Assembly: GCA_027422505.1 (NCBI GenBank)
Contig: JAPQWV010000005.1
Coordinates: 11,041,501-11,105,500, forward strand
Direction: 5' to 3'
Source of the DNA: Craterostigma plantagineum
Taxonomy: Eukaryota; Streptophyta; Magnoliopsida; Lamiales; Linderniaceae
Length of the DNA: 64,000 nucleotides
A program made the translations under genes and the position numbers. Shown here piece after piece: positions 23,750-36,329 of the stretch (the stretch's first letter is position 1; each line of letters begins with the position of its first letter). Under the pieces are notes generated by a model. It made no database searches. It had not been told where the DNA came from and saw only the letters and a program-made list of their open reading frames with translations.

Positions 23750-25148
23750 CTAAGACCAAATATTGAAAAACACTGCTACGGTGAGGAACTCTCTGAATTC
23801 TTGGATCATTTCTGGTGAAACATCGTACACGTCATCTTCAGCAAACATGAATGAAAATGCTGATCGCATCACGTATACTCCACATTCGCCGCTGATTCAT
23901 ACAGGAAAAGAGACAAACAATTTACGTAAGAAATCGTGATTCTACAAAATAAATAGGGTCAGGGTTTTGCACTACCTCATAGTCTGCTGGGGGAAGTTTG
24001 GATCTCTAAAAACAGCGAAGTCCACGATGGAATCAGTGATGCGCAAATCTTGAAGAATGTATGGGATCATAAGTCGTGTTTTTTGAAATGCCTCTTCGAA
24101 GAATCTCATATCCCTATCAACCGAAGGTTCAGAGTCATGTACTATTTTTGACTGTTTTTTATAATCAATAATGCACAGTATCCAGTGACATTGATTTATG
24201 TTGACTGGGATAACTATAAGATCTGTTTCCTCCCAAGGAAGAGATGGCCAATCCTCAACAATTCCTTGTACATATGGTCGAATGACAGATAGGTCCATAC
24301 ACCCATCGCTCGTATACTCTGCTGCAACTATTTGGTTGAACGCTGTAGGCATAAAAGAAACCCTCAACTTTGGGAAGCTTGCATGTGATTGATTCTCAAT
24401 AAATCCTCTTAAGCATTCGTCTATGTGCTGGTGGAGAATAGCATAGAATGCATAATAAGAATATGTGGAAGAGATTAATGGAAAACATGATTAAGTATTG
24501 TACCTCATCATGTAGCCAACTTTCCTTCGTCATAAGGTTTTTGAAGAATTTTTTGCCGCGTTCTTCTCGGAATAGCGTACCGACAGAATCTCTGTCATTC
24601 ATTGTTCCTATTGTCGCCGATACACGCGGAAAGAATTTTAACATCTTGTTGACATGCACCACAAGAGTTTTCTCTGCCGGGACGTTTTTTGAAATCAAAC
24701 GGTGTCCCTCTAACGTGCTTGTATTTTTTGTCTTAGATCGTTTTTCTAATGGATCCTCTCTTGGCTGAGTGGAAATATTAGAGTGCTTTCTTTTTGCGTG
24801 CAGTTTCGTCTCGTTAGTTGAAGGGATGTTTGTTGTGAATGTTCCCCTCCGTTCTCCGTCAGGTGTAGGGCTTCTCTTTCCTGTAAGAAAATCGGACGTG
24901 GAGTTATAAGTAGTAAAATGTGTTCAATTTTGCTAAATAATGTTTCACATACCAAGCGTTTGTTCTATACGCGATAGCCTCCCATCGATTTCCGAGTAAT
25001 TTTCGTTAACTGTCAGATCATCGAACCTCTCAGTATCATATTGGACATAGCCATCTATCTTACGTTCTATACGATCAACAAATTCTCTAGCTTTCTAATG
25101 AAATCCCGCAACAATGGTGTCTAAATAATTTCTTATTTGATTGATCAT
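23750..25148 (-). CDS. Helitron gene D: Ulp1-like C48 cysteine protease, catalytic set intact
   Basis: Four exons (25148-24953, 24880-24504, 24427-23976, 23891-23750) keep phase and total 388 codons. Exon 1 (MINQIRNYLDTIVAGFH) contains one in-frame TAG at 25095-25097, then IERKIDGYVQYD. Exon 2 is basic and hydrophilic (HAKRKHS, LEKRSKTK), suggesting nuclear targeting, and ends RGKKFFKNLMTKESWLHDE. Exon 3 opens HIDECLRGFIE and contains NQCHWILCIIDY (catalytic His) and IVHDSEP (Asp). Exons 3 and 4 join as FPQQTMSGECGVYVMRSAF, supplying Gln and Cys. C48 proteases of this type cleave SUMO-like or other ubiquitin-like modifiers; the substrate here is unknown. Apart from the early TAG, which a later start could bypass, the reading is clean. 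Confidence 0.8.
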
Positions 25149-26067
25149 TTTATGGAACCTTTTTTTTTGTTTTTTTGTGTGTAATGGTGGTAAAATTATG
25201 TAAATGATTTGATTTATATAGATTCTAAGTCGATGTTAAGGAACTGAAAAGACACTACTCTCCACTCGTAACTTCTCAGTAGAATGTATCAGTTTGTTTT
25301 GTTTAAATGAGTTCTATGATTAAATGTATTATTTAGTGTGTATTCATCACTGTCTTAATTGTTTGGATAATATTTCGATGTGTCTTTTCATTTCCACGGT
25401 CATCATAATTACGCAGTGAGTGGTTTACGTAATAGATCGATGCGTCTTTTGAGTGCAATGGTTATCATGATTACAGAGTAATTATTGAACGGTTATATTA
25501 ATCCATTCTGTTGTGTTAAATTTAGTAGTGTCTAGATGATAAATAATGTAGTTATGTCTAGATTAAGTGTAACAGTAATATAGGTACATTAATGAATTAT
25601 CTGAAATCGTGCGACTGCACAGATTTTTGCACTACTGTACTGCAGTTGTTGATAGCGTACTTTTCGAATAATAGCATAGCATAGCATGTTATTATACTGT
25701 TCCCGATTGTAGCTTGACGCGTTAACAATAATTACAATTTTTTTCCTATTCGAATAATATTTGAGGTCAGTAGTGTGAAGTCGGTAGTGCATTGTGCAAA
25801 AGGTAAAAGTTATTCAGTTTAGTTTGATGTGCGACTGTTTCTGACATGCTCATCAATTTGCATGCTTATGAAGATTAGCCGCAACATTTATGCAGTCGAC
25901 AATATATTCGATATTTTTCCAACTTCGAACATTAACATTTGAAAAATAAGATGGTCAGTAGTGTGGACGTCGGTAGTGCAGTTTTGAGATATTAAGTTTA
26001 TGCACTTGAGGATGACGTCTAACTGTTCTTGAGTAATTAGAAATGATTTGCTGTAATATGTTGTACT

Positions 26068-26260
26068 CTTTTCGTAATATATGTAGATTAACGATAAAAG
26101 GGACAACCACAATAAAATGATCTTTAGTGTGCAATTCGGTAGTGCATTATGCATAAGTTAAAGTTTTTCAGTTATGTTCGTTCAGTAGTGTATCAGCATG
26201 TTTTCAATTGCAACAATAATTCTCCCATGCTTTTGAAAATATTACAAACTTAATAATCAG
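26068..26260 (-). promoter_or_regulatory. upstream region of gene D, duplicated upstream of gene A
   Basis: This stretch matches 41943-42240 over more than 120 bp. Shared phrases include AGGGACAACCACAATAAAATG, TTCGGTAGTGCATTATGCA, TATGTTCGTTCAGTAGTGTA and CATGTTTTCAATTGCAACAA. Both copies lie upstream of a catalytically complete Ulp1-like gene, so they probably carry the same promoter. The word GGTAGTGCA or CAGTAGTGTA recurs several times between 25750 and 26200. No TATA box was assigned. Confidence 0.65.
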
Positions 26261-26374
26261 TAATTGTCATTCTGGGGAGGGAAATATGATTAATGAAAAT
26301 TACAAAAGTCATTAGACAATTCTGCACCAATACGTCCGTCCTGTATTATTAATAAAGTAGACTGTCAGCAACTA

Positions 26375-29300
26375 CTAATCTTCATTTTGTGGCGGCCAAT
26401 GCCAGTATTGGAAAAATACGGAAGCCGTTAGATATTTCTTGAACTCATTAATGTGTGATGGCAATATCCTGTGGAGCTTCTCGTTTCGAAGAAATGATGC
26501 AAACGCATTCCGTAGCACATGTATTCCGCCGTCTCCGCTTTGAGAGCACATGCATAAAATTGGAAAATGTCATATCCAATAATTTAAATGTAGCACTCAA
26601 TTATATTATGTATAGACAATTATGGTACCTGTTAAGCTGTTGCAGAATATTTCTATCCCTTTTTATGACAAATGGCTCTTCACAGTCTTTGACACCTATC
26701 TTTTTCAGTAAATACGGTATGATTAATGGTGCATCACCCAAGGCTTCTATTGTTTTCCGCAGGTCCTCGTCCGACTTTGTGTCTGAATCCAAGACCATAA
26801 TGGTTTTTGTAGCTGGGTAAGCAAAGCAAAGCACCCAATGTCTCTGTTCAATTGTCAGCGGGAATATTATAGCTTTAGCTTTTAACCAGCTGGATGATGG
26901 CCATTCTGCAAATTTGCCCAGAATGTAAGGAAAGACATTCTTTAGATCCAAGTTTCTATTATTGAATGCACTCCTTGTGAGGAATCGGCTGAAATCTGTA
27001 TTTGCGAAAGCGACGACTTTGGAAGCATACTTGCACAGATGCTGCATCTGAACGAAACCTCGCAGGCATTCATCTATATGCTGTAATATATGTCAGAAGA
27101 TTGCCATTAGTGTTTACTTATATATATTCTGTACAGTTTCTTATGCAATAGTGTATATTTACATCGAAAAGAATTCCTTACAGCATTGCGTAATTGCCCT
27201 TTTTCTGCCTTGAGTTCATTAAAGAATAGTCGGCGAAGACTTCCTCCCAGGAGACTTTTTCTGCAGTCGTCTGGGTTCATAGACCTTATCATTCTTTCAG
27301 CTTTTGGCCACATCTGTAGCTTGTATAGTATGTGTTCGTCAATTTTCGGGGAGAAGTAAGGCACTCGAGCTGGAGTTTCATCGGTCGCAGACTTTGTTGC
27401 AGAACTGTTGGTTGCACGTACTGGGTTGTGCTGCTATAAAAATTTAATTAATTAATTTATGAACGTTACGTTCTTATCAAATTGACAGTTGCTTACCTTG
27501 CATATCAATCTTGGCATTTATGTGGTCGATCTTTTTTTGTATGATGTTGATCACAGACTCTAATGGCTTCACTTCCTGTTCTAGCCATTCTCGTTGCATA
27601 TGAATTCCTTCAGCAGCCTCGATGTTGGGCAACCTCTCACTGATGTGTTGCAGAGCAGCTTCAGTATTGGTTTTCATTTGGTATGTCTGCTCTGAATTCC
27701 AATCGACGGTGTACGCCACGTCATATACACCAGCTAAAACTTCAGAAACTTTTGATTGCACGCTTTCCAAAAGTGGTCCTTCCTTAACTGGCTGATAATG
27801 TTTATGTTCTGCTTGTTCTGAACAGGCAAGTATGACATAATATTGACGGTTATATAACATATTTTGTCATAACGTAATTGCATTATGTCATAACTATTTG
27901 CGTCTTTTACCTGTATTCGCTTGGACATAATTTGGATCAGATTCTTGTTTGTTTTCGGAAGGTACGTACGGGTTTTGTATTTCCGCCTCGTCGTCCGTAG
28001 AAGGCAACTCTTCGGTCTTTTCTGGTGAATCATCAGGTTGACTGTTGCAGTTCTGTTCATCACCTCTCATTTCCTGCGACATTTCTGTCATGGTTTCGTT
28101 CCTTGTTTCGTCATGATAAATGTCATCGCCATCACTCTCCAGAATTCCAAGGTCTTCGACGAAGTCGTTAGTTGTGTTCGGTGGATCTGATGCTTTCTCC
28201 CTCTCTTCAGTTTCTTCTCGAGACTTCTCTGCTTCAACAGGCTGTTCGTTTGTGTCGGTTGCGGAATTTATCTCTGATATTTCATGCCTTATCTTTTTTC
28301 TTACTTCCGTATTTTCTTGCGATATTTCTGTCATGGTTTCGTTTCTTGGTTCGTCATGCTGAATGTCATCGGCCTAACTCTCCAGAATTCCAAGTTCTTT
28401 GACGAATTTGTTAGTTGTGTTCGGTGGCTCTGATGCTTTCCCCCTCTGCTCAGTTTCTTCTCAAGACTTCTCGGGTTCAATGGGCTGTTCGTTTGGGTCG
28501 GTTGCTGAATTAATCTCTGAGATGTCATGCCTTATCTTTTTCCTTAATTCCGTTTTTGTTGTATTCATTTGGGGATTTCGTGCCTCTTCTTCGTCTGATC
28601 TCCAAAGCTGTTGGGTCGCTGCAATCATCTGGGGCCGATGATGAATCCGAAGTGCTGGAATGTTCATAAGAACTTTCACTCTCATCTGATAATGATCTGA
28701 TGTCTGGAGATTCTGTATTTTGTAACGACATTCGGCACACTGTATAACCTTGTCTGACATAAGCAGAGAGTGTGCGTATCTGTTAGTTGATGTTACTTGC
28801 TGGAAATTGGCTTCCACGGAAAAACGACTCAGCCAGTTCTTCTGCAGTTGGTTGTAGCAGATTGTTGATTACGTCTGTTTCGGCTACTGCTTCAATAATC
28901 TGCTCCATCATTGGTGCTTTTTTCGGACTCCAATCGTTGCTTTTCCATAAACACATCCGTGGTCCATTGAATTCTGGATTCTCAATTCTTCTAGCAAACT
29001 TATCTGCTATTCCAGGGATGCATTCATAAGACAGAATCTGTTTTGCGCAAAGTAAAGACATCTGTCAGTACGTTGTTAATTTTGGTTCAATATAAAGATT
29101 TAGACAACTTGATGTGTAAAATAAACACGACTATTATATATGTATGCTGTAAAAACAAACCTGAAGAGGATGTACGAAGCCCCCCAAAGTCAATGTCAAA
29201 GTTATTTTGCCTCCATTGTTGGCGACAGTTTCCCTATTTGATAGAATATTTCTCTTCATCGATGAAAGCACTTTTCTATATCCGATAGTTTGCCCATGGG

Positions 29301-29700
29301 TAACTGTTAAACGCGTCAAAATCACTCACTAAATAGAGAAAGTTTTTCTCTATCAGTACTGATCTTCGTGTAGTTTGCTGTTCGAGTACACCTTCAACGA
29401 ATAACACGCTAGCTAGCTTCAGTTTTTCTAGATTACATCCAGTTGAATCTGAGCCGGGCATATCAGAGAAATCGATTGCTTCCTGAAGTGTGATTTTTGT
29501 TTTGCCAGGGAAGTGTTCTGTCAGGAACTTCTGGTTCGGATTTATTGTAGGTGGTGTTCCAGATTTCAGCCCTGTTAATATAGAAAATTCCATTTGCGCG
29601 AACCGCATTGGATTTTTTTTTATTATCATCCATAGGTCTTCAGAATCATCCACCTCAACCTGTGACTTCATCAGAAACCAAATAATTTGGTTAGATAATT
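26375..29700 (-). pseudogene. Helitron gene C: DUF1985 + Ulp1-like protein, catalytic Cys replaced, 5'-truncated
   Basis: The visible frame begins SNQIIWFLMKSQVEVDD in a DUF1985 domain (FAQMEFSILTGLKSG, LEKLKLASVLFVEGVL, FDAFNSYPW); upstream sequence is lost at the retroelement junction. A one-base shift near 29281 precedes the conserved LTLGGFVHPLQ. The next exon carries ILSYECIPGIADKFARRIE, followed by an acidic Ser/Thr/Glu-rich middle with an 81-residue tandem duplication and two in-frame stops (near 28376 and 28461). A coiled-coil exon (27860-27490) and the protease exons 27080-26629 and 26537-26375 follow. His (RHWVLCF), Asp (LDSD) and Gln (LQQ) are present. The Cys position reads GDGGIHVLRNAF, where active copies have GECGVYV, so Cys is Gly. 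Confidence 0.8.
28092..28577 (-). repeat. 243-bp in-phase tandem duplication inside gene C
   Basis: GGTTTCGTT at 28092 and GGTTTCGTT at 28335 start two consecutive ~243-bp units (81 codons). Their translations align: KKIRHEISEINSATDTNEQP with KKIRHDISEINSATDPNEQP, then KASDPPNTTN with KASEPPNTTN. Both in-frame stops lie in the N-terminal copy; the C-terminal copy is open. Confidence 0.88.
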
Positions 29701-29830
29701 AAATATTTCTTGGGGGAGCGAACTTAAATACGTGAACTTAGGGAAAGAGATTAGAAAGATAAACTTGATACGTATTTCATCTATTGAGGGGGAGTAATTC
29801 AGTCCTAAGAAGCATGATTTGAGGGGGAGG

Positions 29831-29834
<4 letters not shown>

Positions 29835-29878
<44 letters not shown>

Positions 29879-29986
29879 CCTATATATACGTGGTATAATA
29901 TATAGTATACTACTACATTATTAATACGATAATACAAATATATATAAATAAACAAAATATATATATATAAACAAAAAATATAAATA

Positions 29987-30023
<37 letters not shown>

Positions 30024-30028
30024 ATAAA
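29835..30028. repeat. AT/AC microsatellites
   Basis: Runs of (AT)n at 29835-29863 and 29974-30028 with a short (AC)n at 29863-29878. The long hydrophobic Ile/Tyr reading frame across this stretch is an artefact of the repeat. Confidence 0.9.
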
Positions 30029-32322
30029 GAGAGTATAAAAAAAAGGAAATGACCACTCAAGCACTTCGACCTTCAAGACGGACTCCAACCAAAAAAAACA
30101 AGCAACTCTCTAGAGCTCAAGAATTCCAAAAGGCGAAGGTGGGTTCTAGTGCTAACTCGGCAATGATCTCAAAAGACCTGCTCCGAACTGCTGACCAAAA
30201 CCAAGCAGCAAGCATCACTGCATACCGGATGTATGGATTTCAAGTTCTCATGGTTCAGTCAGACCAAACTGAACCTAACCCCGGAACACAGCCGAGTGTT
30301 ACTGACGATCTCAAACTCATAAAACTACCCATATTTGGAAAATCTTGATAAGACCGAAGAGCGAAAGATACAAAATTCCCTTAGCTCACAAATTACTCGG
30401 ACCAACCCCCATAGGTACAGGTGCTGATTTTATTAGCTCCCGGGTAGAAGTCGCCTCATTTGGTCCAATGGCGCATGCACAACCGAAATTTACCCACTCA
30501 TCGATCTCTCAATAGACCGATGTTTCATCAAATCACGGGGAGCTACGTAATCTATCACTGCTTCACTTGGAAGCAGGAGATATTGAACTAAGTGGTAGTC
30601 AGCCCCACACCACTGACCTTTCTTGAACACATCGAGTCTAGATGTCCTTACTTACTAAATGTTTTAATATTTTTTTTAGGACACATACACCTTTTCTTAT
30701 CTGGACTTCCGTAGACAGGTCATTTTAAGACATGCTTCGATGATCGGAAGGAAGTCCTGTCGTTGCAACATCAATACAACAACGGTTCAGGCCATCATCT
30801 TCAACCTATTCTCAAGAATAATGTTAACGGGCTGCCTATGTGGCCCCGGTTCATCAAGTCCTGTTCTCGCAGGCTACGTCTCAGAGTTTGTCTCTGAAGC
30901 CGTGTTGACGGATCGCCTTAGTGGCTCCATCTGGTTGTTACCCTAACCGACATGTCGTTTGTGTCCTTCTTAGCCTCCTATACAAGCATGCCGATCTCGT
31001 TCACACGAATCGCCATGAGGGGGAGAAGGGGATACGTACAAATAAACTGGTCGGACCACCCACCTAATTTCCGCCGAGCATACCACTCTGAAACCGGGCT
31101 CTAAGGCGTTTGAAAGGAACATTCCAAAGGAGCATCGGTACAACTTAAAACACACCCCACGTACACCTTCAAAGAGGATTCCTCACTTCTTTCTCTCATT
31201 CAAAACCGTACATGAGACTTTTCAGGAGCCAGACGAGCTTCACCGAGGCCGAATCAGACAACTTCCTTCGGCGATGACGAATCTAGAGCCGTGAAGAAGA
31301 AGATTCACCATGTTTCAACTCCAGCGAAGGAGAAGACTAACCTGAGTATCCACTATTTCTGCCACGCCAACCACTATGAAGCCGGGCTCTCATGCAATTG
31401 AATGGATAATCTCAAGGAGTCCAAACTCATTGCCAGAAAATACACTCGACGCCTACCTTCTTCTAGAGCCAGATAAGCTTCTTCGAGGCCGAACCAGACA
31501 ACTTCCTTCGAAGATGACGAATCTGGCACCGAGAGTAGAGTAATCGTGACCACCAATCAACTCCATTATCTTGTCCCGACAACACAATCTTCTTGTCAAA
31601 GATAATGCCCCATTTTGACCCATCGCTTGACGATCTCCCCATCTCGATCTTGAGGGGGATGGTTACCAAAGCAAAATGGGAGCAACACCACGAAAAAGTG
31701 CAATACCGATTAGAAAATGCCAAATATCAAGCGTCGTCAAAGAATCAAGCGAAGACCATAGAGTCCAACGACTGAAGTTAACGTCTCAATCGAACGAAGA
31801 GATCAGAATAACAAGATACGACCAACAACTTCAGCATGGACTTCAAGCATCAAAGCTGCCGACTCGTGTACAGCTCTTCGAGTTTAAAGAAAACTCTCGA
31901 TCCCAATACAAGGTTGAACAAATGTAGGGGGAGTTGCGACAAGTGAAGGGAGAGCTGGAACACCTAAAGAGAATATTCGACTAGTGTACGTCTCTCCAAA
32001 TTTATAGAGAATTCCCCAATCCCAACAAAAGATTGAACAAACATAGGGGGAGTGGTGACTATCCAGGGAGAGATCGAACACAAAAAGAGATGATCTATCG
32101 AGCAGCTTTGAACACTTAAGAGAAGAGAAGTTCAAGAGACGGTGAGCTTGAAGATCTTTTAAAGAAGAGGTCACGAGACAGGACAAATGAGGATGTGATT
32201 GAAGAAGAACACGCATGCAAATGCTTTCGTACGTAAATCTGATACGTGTTCTTTGAGGACTCAGGACGATTACGACGAAGATATTCAGCGCTGAATTGCA
32301 AATTGAACACAAAGGGGGAGAT

Positions 32323-32672
32323 TGTTAGGAATTATTTATTGTGTTTCAATAATTATTTTATCTTTGCTTTGTAATTTTATTTAAGTGAGCTGGACTTTTA
32401 TTTATAAAGCCCAATGAGCTTAATTGTAATGAGCTTTCAAGAAGCCCAAGCACTATTTACCAACACATGTGGTATAAGTGCTAAAAACCCTAACACGTAC
32501 GTTAGGGTTGTCTTGTGTGTGTGGGAAATAGAGAGAAATAATTTTTGTGAGAGAAGCTCCAAACCTCTCTCAAGAACACGCACGCACGCCCCCACGATAA
32601 GTTAAATTCTTCCCATTATTTTCGTGGTTAAAATGCTAGAAATGTGTTTAGTTGGATATACTAGGACCAACA
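32323..32672 (+). repeat. 3' LTR of the Copia-like remnant
   Basis: It starts TGTTAGGAATTATTTATTG directly after a polypurine tract and ends ACCAACA where the Rep coding frame (HGPCGP) stops. Its partner LTR is absent. Confidence 0.65.
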
Positions 32673-35025
32673 AGGCCCACATGGTCCATGCATCATAAAT
32701 TGTCTGACCAACCTTCCTCGTCGATATCTCTGTCAGGAATCTCTGCTGATATTACTGAGTCAACTTCCGAAGGAATTGGGTGTCCATCATGTCCACTTAG
32801 CCAAATCAATATATGTGCATGTGGCAAACCTCTTTTCTGGAATTCTATCGTATACAAAACTGTAAAAAAAAAAAGGAAACCATTTACGACCGAATAACGT
32901 TTCTGAAATATTTTGGTTATCATTCGGACAAAATATATAATGCCATTTTGTAGAAAAAATACCTGCAACAACAGGTCCAAAAAACAATCCTTTTCGAATG
33001 TCAGAAATTAAGCTGTCTAGTTTTATCCTGAAAACTCGACATTGCAAATCTGGCCTATCATTAGAACTGTCATCGCCATATTTTGCCAAATGGTCTGTAT
33101 TTTCATCCCAATTAGGATTCGCTGTGATCGTGATGAATAGATGTGGATTGCTATACCATCTGCATAATGCGAGTGCATCATGATAGTTTTCCAACATATA
33201 TCTGGGAGAACCAGTGAACGATGATGGTAACACAATCTTCTTTCCAATTGATCTTGCATCTGTCTCTCCCTTTGTTACAGCAGCAGCAATATTATTATAA
33301 ATATCTGCTCTCAATGTCTTTTGATTATTCCTTATCCAACGCAGTCGTTCTGTTTCAATAGCGGTATAAGCATCGACAACATACTGATGAAGTAAGCGTC
33401 CAGCTCGCACAATACCTAGTCCTTCTGATAATCTCGTCTGTATTTGATATGCGTAGAATTCACGCATGGTTATGTAACGCCTCTTGATAGAATTGTGCAC
33501 TTTGTCTAATACTCTATTTTGTCATGGAAACCAGACTGTCCAAATGGGAATAACAATGGATACTGCATGGCCATAAAGGATGGATGTGATTCGCTGATTC
33601 TCTGCAGTGGACCATTTTTGGTCTGCACTATGATGTCTCTTTCTCCGATTGTTTCAGGAAGGTCGCCAACTATCAATCCAGCAATTTCATCACTGGAGGG
33701 AAGTTCATATTGTTTTCCTCGATGGCCTTCTCCAATTAGTAATATTGATAATTCGGCAGTTTCGCCCGACTCATATCTGTCCCGCGCCATCCGGAAAATT
33801 TTAGCCAGTTTATTGCATGCATCCATCATTTCAATAAGTCCAGTAACCACTTCTGTATCCAAATTTTCCGAGCTTTTTTTGGACAACGTACCTAAACGGT
33901 TAGATACTTCATTTGATGTGTCGTAGATGTAGAGCTGCGCAAATTTTGGGGAATGACCTTCAGCGGGAAGTAATGAACCAATAGTATGACAATTTTGCCC
34001 GTGAATTCTGTATACGTACGAACCTGCCATTGCCTTGACTTTTGTGTCTATTTTTGCACCCATTGATGTGAATGAAAGGATTGAGTTATAGACTCTTATA
34101 GATTGCCGGAAAGATCTATCAGATAACTTTTCTGAAAAATACAATGGAGGTTCTGCAAGAGGAGACAGTGAAACTCTTCCTTGACTACAGCACAGGGAAA
34201 AAACTGATTTGCCATCATTCATTTTTCCTTTTACTGATTCTGATTTCCACATCAGCGCATGACAGTAACAACATTGAGTGATGGTGACCGTTGCTTTTGT
34301 CTGAGAATTTCTTCTGATCCTTTCACTTGATACGGAATCTGTTAAAACAAACGTTTCTTTCATATTAAAACATCATTTTGGACATTACTACATAAACATT
34401 TAGAAATTAGCAGTACTGACATTTACCTTGTAATGAACTTCGAGGTATCCGTTCATTGTCTCCAAATAATTTTCTATGATCGTTGTGCGAGCAACGTTTC
34501 CTCTTTAATGGCGCTGTTAAAATATTTGGATTAAATAATTATATCAAAGTCGCCATGATATTCGATTCTGCTATGGTAAAATATGTCTAATATTATTGTT
34601 GATCAAATTTGCTACCATTCTGAAGATGATCGGTAGAATCATTCATATTTGTCTCTTCGAATGATTTTCTTTTTCTTTTTTGTTGGATGCTTGCAATATG
34701 ATCTACAACATAAAATAAAATTTGAAGAAGGATGTTATTTTCATAAAAATTATATTGTAATAGAAAAACAGATGGCGTTACCGAGCTGCAGATCAATTTC
34801 GGAATTTTTCTGCAATATTAGCATATATTGGTATTGGAAAAATCTTGAGGACTCTTGTACGGTTTGTGCAAGTGTCTCATAACTCTTTAGCAGATTCTGG
34901 CAATGATCGTGCTCATTTTTTGAATGACAGTCGACTTGTTTTGAAATTCTTCCGGTTAAATGATCAAGAAATACAGGTAGGTCATGAAATATCTTTTTAA
35001 CGGAATCTTCAAAATCTTTCTCCAT
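32673..35025 (-). pseudogene. Helitron Rep (HUH endonuclease), C-terminally truncated, helicase lost
   Basis: An N-terminal exon (35025-34780, MEKDFEDSVKKIFHDLP) and small basic exons (QQKRKRKS near 34670; LKRKRCSHNDHRKLFGD near 34480) precede the Rep region. This has a Cys-rich finger QCCYCHALMWKSE and FSLCCSQGRVSLSPL, then YVYRIHGQNCHTIGSLLP, then FPFGQSGFHD. A TAG and a frame change occur near 33500. Downstream are NPHLFITITANPNWDE and, after a small intron, GLPHAHILIWL, whose HAH (32813-32821) is the HUH metal-binding motif. The frame shifts again before MMHGPCG and stops where the LTR begins. The rolling-circle Tyr region and Pif1-type helicase expected next are absent. Confidence 0.88.
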
Positions 35026-35667
35026 AACTGATTCTTTAATCTTTGCGTCACTATAGATCGATGATGTGCTGTTATACCGATGTCTTTTCAGCGATGATAT
35101 TCTAATCCTTTCTTATGATGTAAAGTTTAACTTCCATAAAATTTCTCATCTTTATAACTCCCCGTCCTCTAACAGCAATTATTAATATTCTCCCAGCTAT
35201 CTGAGGAGGCACGTTACATATTTATAGTTGTTGCTTCGGAATTAGATGCGTGACATGAGATACAGCTGAATATAATATATCATCGGAGCTTAAAATGTAA
35301 CTAATAATGTACTGAAAAGATTGAATGAAATTTTATTTAATTTTTAGACAGTGCTATAATGTTGACCAATAGTTGTATTTATTTGTAAAACGTTATGGCG
35401 TATCAAGTAATGGCATCTGTTTATGTCCTTTTGAATTCCTCAGACATGAAGGAAGATGAAAAATTCACCCTTTTAACGATACAATGTATTTTCGCTACCT
35501 TAATGCTATAGTTGATACGAAACATGCGCTAATTAATTATATGGAAGTTAATTTAATCGCCATTTTAACGATACAATGCATATTTGGTAGATTACTTAAT
35601 GCTATAATTCTTACCAATCATGTAATTGTTCTAATGCAATAATTAATTAGCTGGAATTTGACGCGTC

Positions 35668-35860
35668 AAGCTATCGACAACTGCAGTCCAGTAGTGCAGA
35701 TATCTTTTCAGTCACAATGTTTCAGTAGTTCGGCAAGCTATCGACAACTGCAGTCCAGTAGTGCAGATATCTTTTGAGTCACAACGTTCGTCAAGCAATC
35801 GACAACTGCAGTCCAGTAGTGCAGATATCCTTTCAGTCACAATGTTTCAGTAGTGCAATT
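35668..35860. repeat. three tandem copies of a ~60-66-bp unit
   Basis: The phrase ATCGACAACTGCAGTCCAGT, continuing to AGTGCAGATATC and CAGTCACAA, occurs three times starting near 35674, 35740 and 35800. It lies in the intergenic segment between gene B and Rep. The embedded word CAGTAGTGCA resembles the word repeated upstream of genes A and D. Confidence 0.85.
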
Positions 35861-36329
35861 GCTCATCCAGTAAATCCCGCAAGTAAAGGTTTTCATCCCT
35901 ACGATTTCAGGACTATAAGTGGTGTGTTTTGGGTCTTGCAGTGTAACATAAGCCACCATGGTTAATTGAAACTTACCGGTCCAACGATTCTAGGGCATCA
36001 CACAGCGATTTTGTAAAGTCTAATAACAGGCTATGCTATTTTTTGCACGAATGCGAATCAAACAGTCTCGTAATTACAGGATACGGCCTATTTTGCACGC
36101 CTGTTTATCATCACGGCAAAGATAATTACAGGATACTTTTCGTCAAATATCCGAAGACATCTAAGTCATGGAGTCATTAGATCACATAATCGCACAACAT
36201 AAAGTTACCGTGAAACGACACTATTACGTACACGAATGGTACAAAATGGGATGAACAAAGTCTCAAGCACACGTGTTCCAGCAAATGTCATCACATACTT
36301 AATTTAAAACATAGAAAAGAACAAAACAT

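Larger units (their letters stand above)
29701..32672 (+). mobile_element. LTR-retrotransposon remnant (3' part with one LTR) inside the Helitron
   Basis: A polypurine tract AAAGGGGGAGA (32311-32321) is followed by a ~350-bp LTR, TGTTAGGAATT at 32323 to GGACCAACA at 32672, a Copia-like signature. To the left lie ~2.6 kb of non-coding sequence with repeated GGGGGAG phrases and local tandem repeats (31090-31520, period near 240; 31899-32050, period near 120), plus AT microsatellites. No protease, integrase or reverse transcriptase frame is recognised and there is no 5' LTR. The right end abuts the Rep gene exactly; the left end abuts gene C near 29700. A deletion seems to have removed the 5' part of the retroelement with Helitron DNA. 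Confidence 0.7.

Noticed and set aside
25589..26154. Short minus-strand frames between genes C and D
   Set aside because: They fall in the duplicated upstream region, are not conserved in the homologous stretch at 42 kb, and have no domain.
29671..30060. Ile/Tyr-rich hydrophobic frame on the minus strand resembling a membrane protein
   Set aside because: It is the translation of AT/AC microsatellites.
30049..30348. Reading frame of 99 codons with a 2A-like phrase (TEPNPGT)
   Set aside because: The phrase does not match the 2A consensus (needs NPGP), and the frame has no neighbours of viral type. It lies in the non-coding body of a retroelement remnant.
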